From Lathyrus oleraceus (taxonomy: Eukaryota; Streptophyta; Magnoliopsida; Fabales; Fabaceae), in contig NC_066585.1 in NCBI RefSeq assembly GCF_024323335.1, forward strand, positions 532,036,582 through 532,100,581: a stretch of DNA of 64,000 nucleotides. The letters run 5' to 3'. The notes under the pieces are model-generated. The model was not told the DNA's origin and made no database searches. It worked only from the letters and a program-made list of their open reading frames with translations. Position 1 is the stretch's first letter. Each line of letters opens with the position of its first letter. This document shows positions 55,026 through 64,000 of the stretch, piece after piece. Made by a program: the position numbers and the translations under genes.

Positions 55026-58000
55026 ATGGCTAACCAAGACGATACCCATGACGCGAATGGATCACGTAACAATGTTGAAAAAGAAATCAAACGAGGATTG
55101 ACTGTTATGAAGTCAATCATTCGTGCAAGAGACAAGGGTGTAAAATTTGAAGTACATTGGAGTGCTGAAGACCAACTAATTGAGCCTAACGGTTCAATGT
55201 TGGCAAGTTACATTGGTTTCCTTGTTCGACAACATATTCCGATTACATGTGATAATTGGAGAAGTCCGGACTTGAAGGTTGGCAAAGAAAAAATATGGTC
55301 GGAGATACAGGTATTTACCATATATTGTTATATGTTTTTTTGTTGACTATTTGTTGACCATATATTGTTATAATATTACTTTATAATAACACACTCCATG
55401 TGTATGTTTTTTAGAGATCCTTTCACATCGATGAAAGCCGGCAAAAATATTGTATTCAATTGGCCGGAAAAAGACTCCGAGGATTTCGATCCTTTTTGTC
55501 CAACAAATTTCTCAAGGATGAGGAAGGAAAATTTGTTGAAGCAGAACGGCCAATGAAGTATGCCGAGATTATTTCAGCCGATGAATGGAATAACTTTGTC
55601 GCCAAACGAAGAAACGAAAAATTCCATGTAATGTCTATTAATTATGGTATTATACAATTGTTAAGTTACTTGGTTCTAATATGCCTTAAACTTTTTTATC
55701 CAGGAAGTAAGCGACATAAATCGGAAAAGGGCATCAAAACCCGCGTATCCGTACAAAAAAGGGCGTACGGGATATGCACGGTTACAACAAAGAATTGTGA
55801 GTATATTCAAATGCTATGAGCTTATACATTGTCACAATATGTTATAATTGATGATCTTATAATCTAATTCAATGTGTAGCTAGCCGAGGAGAAAAGTGAC
55901 GCAACATCTCTTCCGGAGCACGTATTATGGAAGGCTGCTCGGGTTGGGAAGGATGGGGCTGTCGTTGAAGCGGTCCAAACTGTTTATGACGAATGTGTAA
56001 GTATATGTAACATTATTTCTTTAATTATATCGAAAATTTTGTTAGACATATAATTCATTTTTAATCTCCTCTAATAATATTTCAGGAGACTTTATCCCAA
56101 ACCGTACCTTCAACCGAGGTCCAGGATTGCAGGAGCGTACTTAGTCGAGTACTAAATGTTCCTGAGTATTCCGGTCGTGTGAGGGGTAAGGGTTTTGGTG
56201 TGACTCCGTCGCCATTTTATAAAAAACCAAAAACAAAAAATCCTACCAACAAAGAGGTGATGGAGACCTTGGCGGAGTTAAGAGCACAAGTACTCCAACT
56301 GCAAAACGAGAATGCAAGGTATAGAGAGGAAAGGTGCGCCTCCGAGGCAAAAGATACTAGTGACCGAGCTAGTATCAATTGTCAACCGAAATTTCCCGAG
56401 GTAATTATATATGTTATTATGAAATTAAAATAGCACTTTTTTACTTGACACATATACACGTTAACAATAATATTTATTATTGGTTTAGGGCATTTCACCT
56501 TGTCAGCTGTATCTATCGTCACCAACTTATCGCATGGTTGGCAAGGGAAAAGTGCACAACACTTCGGGTAAATTACTTCACCATAATCCCCTCCCGGTGG
56601 GATATATGAAAGTTTCGGTTGACCTTGTATTAGATACCGACGCGCTTCTACCATTACCTGACGTTGTTTCAGAGACAACGTTGATGCGAGAAGCAGTCGG
56701 ATCCTTTGTTGGATGGCCGTCAGATCTAATTTTCCCAGATGCCGAGGTATATATGTTCTAAATGATTATGAATCTTTAGTATTCACATTTCAATTCAGCT
56801 ATAATTATGATATTTAATCAATCCTTATTACATGGTAATGTTAGACTCCTACAAGACCCACGCATAAAGCTGGTAAAGGGATTTCAAGACGCATCGAGTC
56901 GGTTGCATCTCTAAAAGAGGTACAAATATATATACCTATTGAATTATATACGCAACGATTCTGTTGCATCACAAAAAGTCATGATTTAATTTATATGAAT
57001 TTTTAGGTTCCCGGTCGAAAGTTGAAAAAAGCTGGTAACGATATTCCTCCAACGACGTCCGGGACAAAATCTCAAATTATGATGCGTCTTGAGAAAATGG
57101 TGAATGGGTCCGATATTATGCAAGGGGCCATTCGTACTATAGATTTTGATGAAGGTGTTTTCGGAGCTGCTCATTTCGAAATAATTGCAAAGGAGGACAT
57201 GCAACAACTTTTTGAACACGACGAATTGGGCATCGCTGTCATTCATACATACATATGGTACTCCGATCAATCTATAATTTACTTAGTTGAACAATTTATT
57301 TACACATTTCAATGAGTAGTCTAATGTTTATTATGTTTCTATTTAAGGTATATGTATGTAACATTGCTGCGGGGAACTGAATTGTGTAACCGTTTCAATT
57401 TTATTGCTGCTTCCCGTATCAACGCAACGTTAATAACGAAAAATCCAACATCCGTAAAGAATGATCTAGTCGATAGATTCATGGCGGCCGGCGATAATAC
57501 TACACCCAGTTTGTATTTTTTACCGTTTAATTCTGGCAACGGGTTAGATTTTCTTTCTAATAATTTCATTCTAATCTATGTATATCTTTTACGTAGAAAA
57601 TTTTCATTCATCTAAATTTTTGTTTTATTTTACAGTGGTCACTGGGTGTTGGTTGCTATGGATCTTTCGAGACTAATAGTGTATTATCTCGATTCGTTAT
57701 CGGGTGATTGGAGTAAATATCCGAGTATGAAGAAGACGGTTGACGCGTAAGTGAAATTCCCCTAAATATTCGTGTGTATTTGTATATTTAATTATGTCTG
57801 TCAGATTGATCTCAATATACGTTTTTATTTTGTTAGGGCAATAATAAAATTTAGATCGAAAAAGAATTATCGCAATAGGAAGGACATTACCTGGATCAGA
57901 GTTCAGGTATATATTAAGTATCTTATTTTTGCTTATAATAGTGTTTGTTTTTTTGCTTATAATAGTGTTTGTAAGAAATTAACTATATATATATTGTTTG

Positions 58001-58298
58001 TTTTTCTGTGTAGTGTCCTCAGCAAAATAATTCGGTCGATTGCGGATTTTTTGTATTGAGATTTATGAGAGATATCATTGCGTTGAATCGTATAGACATC
58101 CCAAAAATGGTATGGAATAATAACTTAGGGTTTATTTTAATATTATCGGATATTTCATCTAATTTGTTACTAAATCATGAATATGTTTTATTCTCTTAAT
58201 TGTAGTACTTTGAGGAATACAAATCTTACTCAAGAGCTCATTTGGATGAAATGAAGGATGAATTGTGTCAATTCATTGTTGATCAAAGAATCATATAG
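55026..58298 (+). CDS. CACTA-2 gene: Ptta/En/Spm-like N-terminus fused to Ulp1 peptidase
   Basis: Thirteen exons, all GT/AG: 55026-55310, 55415-55627, 55704-55796, 55880-55996, 56086-56400, 56489-56746, 56845-56919, 57007-57257, 57348-57542, 57636-57746, 57837-57906, 58014-58109, 58206-58298. They join to 723 aa with no stop. Architecture is as in the CACTA-1 gene: EIKRGLTVMKS and ASKPAYPYKKGR in the N-terminal region, GRVRGKGFGVT, then a Glu/Leu-rich coiled coil and a C48 peptidase. Active-site set: His603 (GGHW), Asp620 (YYLDS), Gln665 and Cys671 (VDCGFF), with the same spacing as yeast Ulp1. One extra intron (55628-55703) relative to CACTA-1; all other shared junctions keep position and phase. 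Confidence 0.87.
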
Positions 58299-58624
58299 CT
58301 AGGTTGTATATTGTTGTACATATATGTATGGAATGTTGTTGTTGTATGCTGTTGTTGTATATATGTTGTATATTGTTGTTGTACTTTTACTAACTCATGA
58401 ATATGTTGTTGTATATTGTTGATCAAAGAATCATATATTATGTTGTATATATGGAGGATTAATGTTGTATATAAATGGATTCATGTTGTATATATCAATG
58501 GATTAATGGTGTATAACATTGGATTAAAGGATGAAATCAATATGAATTTTACACTTTTGCAGCATGCGAACAGGTTACCAATTAAATATCCACTGTTTTT
58601 CAAACAATTTTTTTTAAAACAACT

Positions 58625-59085
58625 AACACTTTAGAGGGCGCTTTCTGTAGGAAGCGCCCTCTAAACATTTTACATTGACAACTTTAGAGGGCGCTTTATC
58701 CAGAAAGCGCCCTCTAAACACTTTACATTGACAACTTTAGAGGGCGCTTAACACTTTAAAGGGCGCTTTATGTAGGAAGCGCCCTCTAAACATTTTACAT
58801 TGACAACTTTAGAGGGCGCTTTGTCCAGAAAGCGCCCTCTAAACACTTTACATTGACAACTTTAGAGGGCGCTTTTTCCAGAAAGCGCCCTCTAAGGTGT
58901 CCCTTTATGGACCACTCCAGAGGGCGCTTTTTTCTGAAAGCGCACTATAATGTGGCCCTTAAAGGGCCACTTTAGACAGCGCTTTCTCCAGGAAAACAAA
59001 GCGCTGTCTTTACCTATGCCAGCGCCACTTTAGAGGGCGCTTAAAAGCGCTGTTATAGGCCAAAATAAGCGCCCTCTTTTCCCTT
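58625..59085 (-). repeat. Right subterminal repeat array of CACTA-2
   Basis: Alternating AGAGGGCGCTTT and AAAGCGCCCTCTAAA in hairpin pairs, with a 60-70-bp period (CATTTTACATTGACAACTTT repeated). One pair near 58970-59010 uses the CACTA-1 form (TTTAGACAGCGCTTT / AAAGCGCTGTCTTT). The array ends at the terminal GGCGTAGTG. Confidence 0.88.
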
Positions 59086-59101
59086 ATTTGGCGTAGTGCC
59101 G

Positions 59102-60472
59102 GGAATTGAATGTTGTTGTCGCGTTGTTACTAACTCGTGGTTATGAATGGAAAGTTATTATTAGTGATAAAGCTTTGAATCTGAAAACCGCAATGATCTT
59201 GCACTTGAAAAAGCCAAACAAAACTACACAAATCAGGCCCAAAAAGAAAAAAAGGTGACAAAAGCATTATTGAGTGACTTAGAAAGTGAGAGCTGCATTG
59301 AGGTTGTTATGTGTGGTGTGGTTGTTGTGAGAGATGGAGAAGAGGTTGTGGTGTTGCAGAGTTTCTGGGCGGTCGACCGTTGTGAGGTCGAAAAGTGAGG
59401 TCAAGGTTGGCCGATGGAGAGGTTTAAACAATTTCAAATAATCAAAATAAAAGCAGAAGGATTACAAAGTAAATTCTAATTATCTTTTATACGAAAAAAG
59501 AAAAATAAAAGGAATTAATATAAGTAAAAATCGGGCACGAAAATACTCAAAAAATTAAAATGAATGCATTACAATGATCTATGCAAAATAAATTTCTGGA
59601 AAATAGACAGGTTTTGATAAAACTTTGCAATAAAAAATGTCTGGTTGAAAAGGCTAAACCTGATAAAAATGCGACCGTAAATGGAGTCGAAAAATAAAAC
59701 GAGGACATCGGGTTAAACTACGCGAACCGTAGATTAATAAAACTCACAACTGCAAGTCCGGTCTCAAAATTTTTTGTTCGCTAATTTTACGCACATTAAA
59801 TCAATTCAACCGATCTATTTGTAAAACCAAGATTTTATTCTAAGCAAAGCGAAGTAAAATTGGATGCATGAGATTTTATAAAGCCCAGACAAAATTGGAG
59901 TATGACACTCATCAACCAATTTTTTGGTCATCCTATTTTGGAAATCATTTGAATGTCAATAAATTAATCGACTCCATATATAGGGCCCATAGTGGTTTCA
60001 GGTCGAATAATGATACATAATATTATCACTTGAAAATAAATTATGACACTTGCATAATATTATATGCAGTATTCTCATGATAGGTCAATCCAAATATTAC
60101 TCAAAATATATATACATATGTGAAGACTTGATAATTTCTTCCCATGATTTATAGATTTATAGAGATGATTATCAATCTATTCACAAAATAGTTTGAATGT
60201 TTTAATATTATCATACTTCATAATAAAATTTGACTAGAAATATTTTAAAAAAATTTATCTTTGTACCACGGGGTTTCACGATTTAATAACAATTAATTCT
60301 TTAGTTAAGGCTTCATCCAATGAACAACCTATTCTAAAGATTTTATTACTTTTAAAAAAATATGATAAAAAAATCTTATTATTATTAATATATAATTAAA
60401 TACAGGCAACAAATTTTGATAAATTATTAACCTATAGAGTTTATACCAATACTGTCTACTTTATTTTTACGC
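59102..60472. other. LTR-like flank of CACTA-2 (right) and AT-rich spacer
   Basis: Sequence to about 60000 resembles 52801-53776 in composition; no gene was seen. The rest is A/T-rich. On the minus strand an AATAAA at 60460-60465 lies directly beyond the NCR-2 stop and may be its polyadenylation signal. Confidence 0.35.
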
Positions 60473-60745
60473 TTACAGACATTCACAATAAAAATTAACA
60501 CAATGTCTACGTAGAGGAGGGTAACACAAATTTTTTGGACAATGACGCCAATGTTTGCAAGGAAAAATACCTGATATGTAAAATAAGAACAAACGAAATG
60601 TTACTAAACGATGACGTAAATGTGTGTATAAGATAATTAAGAATATTTGAAATAGCAGTAAAAATGACTTGCCTTCACTGATTACAACAACAAAAAGAGA
60701 AAGAAAGATTATCATACCATAAACAATTTTGGGAATTTGAGTCAT
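60473..60745 (-). CDS. NCR (late nodulin) peptide gene 2, two exons
   Basis: Exon 1 is 60673-60745 and exon 2 is 60473-60570, coding for 56 aa. The intron has a GC donor (GAAG|GCAAGT) and AG acceptor (ATATCAG). It is 102 nt with no stop, so naive translation reads through it as a 90-aa frame. Exon 1 gives a signal peptide (MTQIPKIVYGMIIFLSLF then VVVISEG). Exon 2 gives a six-cysteine domain, C-x5-C-x4-C-x7-C-x4-C-x1-C (CKHWRHCPKNLC, CVNFYCEC). It is a paralogue of NCR-1, 40 kb away in the same orientation. The expected role is a secreted nodule peptide acting on bacteroids; expression is not shown by sequence. Confidence 0.8.
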   Translation of the reverse strand: MTQIPKIVYGMIIFLSLFVVVISEGKSFLLLFQIFLIILYTHLRHRLVTFRLFLFYISGIFPCKHWRHCPKNLCYPPLRRHCVNFYCECL

Positions 60746-61040
60746 ATCTTTCTATTTTCTCAGGAAAGAACATAGAAATATGTTGAGCATTTTTAAGTTT
60801 CATACTTTGTTTAAATATGTGTTTTTTAACGCTTAGAAGTTGCAAGAAGCGACTTATAAAAATGGAATTATTATAATAAATGTCTTAGAGTACATCACTT
60901 TATTATATTATCTTTTTTACTCTCATTATTCATTTTATATTTTTTAAATATTTCTTTTTTAACCTTTAAAGATAAATAAGGAAAAATGCCTTTTAATAAA
61001 AATACAAATAATGAATGTCGAAAAGAATTAACTAGAGAAA
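60746..61040 (-). promoter_or_regulatory. NCR-2 upstream region, conserved with NCR-1
   Basis: On the coding strand ATTTAAACAAAGTATGAAAC, then TTAAAAATG and CATATTTCTATG, lie within 80 nt of the start, matching NCR-1. Weaker similarity continues to about 61040 (GCAAGAAGC..TTATAAAAATGGAATTAT as read on plus). Confidence 0.55.
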
Positions 61041-61399
61041 AAATAAATCAAATCTCACTACAACAAAATATAGATTTTTTAACAAATTTTCAACTTAATT
61101 GAATATTGAAGATTTATTTCACTCCATCATTTTTTTATATTATGATTCACTTAATTATTTATTTAATTAATTATTCATTTAATTAGAGATATTAAATTTT
61201 ATGGTCAGTTTATTTAAGGATAATGTATACAATAGAGTTATACATAAAGATCTTTAAAGGATATCCAAAGAATGGTCCGGGATGTAGTTATTCAAACACA
61301 TTTGTATATATTAAATAAGATTTATGAACTTCAATCTTATTTATTCTCTCTCACAAAAGATTTTCAAGAAAAAAAATTGGAGTGCATACAACATTAATA
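61041..61399. other. AT-rich spacer, no gene supported
   Basis: Only A/T-rich sequence. It is preceded by the end of similarity to the NCR-1 locus and followed by a CACTA fragment. Confidence 0.3.
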
Positions 61400-61800
61400 A
61401 ATTTTATTTCAATATAAAATCAAAGGATGATTGTAGTACTATGAAAAATAGTGGGGTTAGGTTGACTGTGGATCCATGTACTTCTCTAGTTTGAAATATA
61501 AGAACCTTCCAATAGCATATAGATCATATTATGGGATCATTATAGATATTTTTGAAATTGTTTATGTTATATATAAAGTATCTTTATTTAAAAGTAAGTG
61601 GATTAATAATAACACTAGTGTACAAATCGATGAATTAGGATTCACACGAGTCGACATTCGCAAGACAACATATATGAATGAACCTTTGATCATGGCATCC
61701 CAAGTAAAATAAGTGTTTTATGTAAGCGATCTTTCTAATAATAGGTGGTCAGTGTTTCTTCAAGGAAAACACATTCCTCTAATGATGAAAATTAAGATTT
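61400..61800 (+). pseudogene. CACTA TNP2 C-terminal (DUF4216) remnant
   Basis: Pieces in two frames: KSKDDCSTMKNSGVRL, then AYRSYYGIIIDIFEI, VSLFKSKWIN, DELGFTRVDI, NEPLIMASQVK, a stop, VFYVSDLS and RWSVFLQG. These are DUF4216 landmarks in order, like those at 36860-37200. No TIR, upstream transposase or subterminal repeat was found next to it. Confidence 0.65.
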
Positions 61801-62627
61801 AATTCTTGATATTTCTATAACCCCTTTATTGTGAGTATATCATATGAAGAAAATGAAAAAACTGACAAGTAAATATTTTCTATTTTCTATCCATAATTTA
61901 TTATTGTATTTTATTTTTAATATCTTTATGTTATCGATCACTTATTATTTTTTGTTCAAATGATTCATTGAACACCCTTCCTATAATTGAGGGTTCCTTT
62001 AGTTATATGAAGAAAATAAAAAACAATACTATAGGTGTAACAATGATGATATCATTGACAAAACTCCACACCACGTGTATTAAATTTCTGATAAGTTTCT
62101 CGAGTCTCATAATTCTCCCACATTCAACGTTAGTATGAATCTTAAATTATGAAGTATAATATTGTGTTATGACAATCCTTTTAAAATAAAACCCAATGAA
62201 TTACAATTTCAACTATGTTTATAACATGTCAAAAGTCAAAAGGGAAAGAAAAATGTGGCTAAAAAAATCTATATCCACGTAGATTATTTCATAGAAGATA
62301 TGATAAATTGGAGGAGATAATAATAAGTGAAAAAAGAAAAAAAAAAGTAATTAGAATTAGGAAATGTTGTTGATTGTGGTTTTAAAAGTATGTGTCGTGC
62401 GTTGATATTGTTTATGGTTTTAAAATGGCGTCTTGTATGTTGTTGTTATTGTACTTTGCTGTTTTAAAATTATGTGTTGTGTATATATTGACACCAATAA
62501 ATTTAATCTCCTAACAAAATACAAATTCATTAGATTATTTAAAAAAAGATGTTATGGGTGCAAGCACAAAAGGTAGTTGTTTTGCTGTCATGATAATAAT
62601 GATTAGCACAAAAGCACAAAATGTTGT
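61801..62627. other. AT-rich spacer with a degenerate 50-60-bp repeat
   Basis: No gene was seen. At about 62372-62490 the phrase GTTTTAAAA..(T)ATGTG/CTTGTATGTTGTTG recurs three times with drift. Confidence 0.4.
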
Positions 62628-62850
62628 TGTTATTAGAAGTAATTCATATTTAGTTGTACTAGTTTCTTAGCCCCTAAGTTTGTTAGAGGGTATTTTAGTA
62701 TTTTATCCTATTCTAGTAACCCTAGTTTTAGCTTATAAATAGGGTGACAATCATTGTAACTTTTATCATGTTTTGTAGCCGTCATTCTCTGAATAGAATA
62801 TTCATCTTTCATTCTACCTTTGCACCAACAATTGGTATCTAGAGCTCCGG
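62628..62850 (+). repeat. 5' LTR and PBS of the right-edge Copia
   Basis: LTR 62628-62830 (203 bp), TGTTATTAGAAG to CACCAACA, with TATAAATA at 62734-62741. The primer-binding site TGGTATCTAGAGCTCC starts at 62833. It is nearly identical to the inverted copy at 489-691, apart from a few substitutions and two short length changes. Confidence 0.85.
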
Positions 62851-63020
62851 TTCGGATTCATTGGGAAACACGGGAAACACGAGTGAACGTGAGGTCTTGT
62901 GTGTTTGATTTTGATTCTTAGATTCGTGTTGAATCTTGAACAAAATCTGATCAGAATTTTAATTCTGTGGGTTGGGAAACACTGTGTGAGAAATCTGAGT
63001 GTACTGTACAAGGTAGAAAG

Positions 63021-64000
63021 ATGAACGGAAACGGCAACATGAACACCAAACTTCCAGTATTTGACGGTAAACACTGGAATCGTTAGATGATCCAAATGCG
63101 TGTACTGTTCGGTGCTCAAGATGTTCTAGATCTTGTCACTGATGGTTATGTTCCGGTAGCAGCAGATGCAACGGATGAACAGAAAAACGCACAGAAGGAA
63201 GTAAGGAAGAAGGATCAGAAAGCATTGTTCTTCATTCATCAATGTGTTGATGTAAATGTGTTTGAGAAGATTGCAGATTCAACGACAGCAAAGGCTGCGT
63301 GGGACACACTGGTTAGATGTTATGGTGGTGACGCATCAGTGAAGAAGGTGAAGCTTCAGTCCTTGAGAAAGCAATATGAGAATCTCAACATGAAGAATAA
63401 TGAGAAAGTTTCTGAATACATCTCCAGAGTGATTCTGATCACTAATGAGATGAAAGCGTGTGGAGAAACTCTTTCTGAAGAAACAATCATGGAGAAGGTA
63501 TTGAGATCCCTTACCTCTCAATTTGATTACATTGTGGTAGCAATAGAACATTCCAAAGATCTGAGCACCATGAGAATTGAAGAGCTGCAGAGCAGTCTAG
63601 AAGCGCAAGAGTTGCATTTGACTGAGAGAACTTCTGAAAGGGAAGTAGAGCAGCAGGCTCTGAAAGCAACTTCTGATAGGAGGTATCAGAAGCAGTCAGA
63701 AGCCAGGAGAAGATCTGATGGTGGTCAGAAGTCAGAAAGCTCAACCTCTGATAGACAAAAGAATGCTCAGAAGGGAAAAGAGAAGTATGACAAGAAGAAG
63801 ATCCAATGTTACTGTTGTAAGAAGTTTGGTCACTTTGCTAGAGACTGTTGGTCAAACAAGGAGAAAAAATCAGAAGAAGCAAATATAGCCAGAAGTTCTG
63901 ATGACGAATCTGTGCTATTGATGGCCTCTGAATCTGATGATATGGATCTGATAGACTGGTGGTATATGGACACTGGCTGTTCAAATCATCTTACTGGAAA
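63021..64000 (+). pseudogene. Copia gag-protease (partial, runs off the right edge), early stop
   Basis: The frame runs from ATG 63021 to the window end with one lesion, TAG at codon 22 (63084-63086), where the left-edge copy has TGG. Domains: UBN2-type gag (about 1-210), a Lys/Glu/Ser-rich linker, a CCHC knuckle CYCCKKFGHFARDC (about 263-276) and the start of the aspartic protease with DTGCSNHLTG (Asp about 317). The next in-frame Met follows the stop directly, so reinitiation could yield most of gag. The rest of pol is outside the window. Confidence 0.87.

Larger units (their letters stand above)
53780..59098 (+). mobile_element. CACTA-2: CACTA element with a Ulp1-like gene and no TNP2
   Basis: A 5319-bp element with ends CACTACGCCAAAAACTGG and the complement of CACTACGCCAAATAAGGG. 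The 3-bp duplication CCG lies at 53777-53779 and 59099-59101. Subterminal arrays use mainly AAAGCGCCCTCTAAGG. The only gene is the 13-exon Ulp1-like gene; I see no trace of TNP2. It is related to CACTA-1 in gene and layout but with diverged repeats. Confidence 0.93.

Noticed and set aside
60473..60745. A 90-aa continuous protein on the minus strand
   Set aside because: It reads through a 102-nt stop-free intron with GC donor and AG acceptor. The spliced 56-aa product matches its paralogue at 20174-20445, where the unspliced frame does not remain open.

Overview
The window is repeat-dense, intron-containing plant nuclear DNA. Two minus-strand genes look like nodule-specific cysteine-rich (NCR, late-nodulin) peptide genes. 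That points to a legume of the inverted-repeat-lacking clade (Medicago, Pisum, Vicia, Lens, Trifolium and relatives); I cannot narrow the species. Apart from the NCR genes and two weak exon-like open segments, every coding stretch I can identify belongs to a transposable element. No rRNA gene, tRNA gene or CRISPR array was seen.

Layout. 0-0.7 kb: start of a Copia element on the minus strand. 0.7-2.2 kb: decayed CACTA transposase. 3.1-4.2 kb: Copia RNase H tail with its LTR. 5.592-12.547 kb: MULE A, a Mutator-like element. 12.557-19.877 kb: old Copia element with a deleted Athila-type Ty3/gypsy element nested inside. 20.2-20.4 kb: NCR gene 1. 21-25.2 kb: two sets of tandem repeats. 25.172-32.128 kb: MULE B. 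33.717-46.207 kb: three-LTR Athila-type array, itself interrupted by CACTA-1 (35.134-41.499 kb). 46.6-47.7 kb: CACTA remnant. 48.9-51.6 kb: Athila integrase and ORF remnants. 53.780-59.098 kb: CACTA-2. 60.5-60.7 kb: NCR gene 2. 61.4-61.8 kb: CACTA transposase tail. 62.6-64.0 kb: a second copy of the edge Copia family, in the opposite orientation.

Four large elements have both ends and perfect target-site duplications: MULE A (TAATATTCA), MULE B (TCACACGTC), CACTA-1 (GTT) and CACTA-2 (CCG). The Athila array is bounded as a whole by ATGAT. For CACTA-1 and MULE B, a paralogous empty site is also present in the window.

The two MULEs share one architecture: a MURA-type transposase and a plant-mobile-domain (PMD) gene transcribed divergently from a central region full of GGCGCC repeats, plus a 97-codon ORF just inside one terminal repeat. 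They are 6956 and 6957 bp long, but their terminal repeats share little beyond GGCGCC palindromes. The two CACTA elements each carry a multi-exon gene (735 and 723 aa, no stop or frame break in my exon models) that joins a Ptta/En/Spm-type N-terminal region to a Ulp1/SENP-like C48 peptidase with a complete His-Asp-Gln-Cys set. Neither carries an intact TNP2 transposase.
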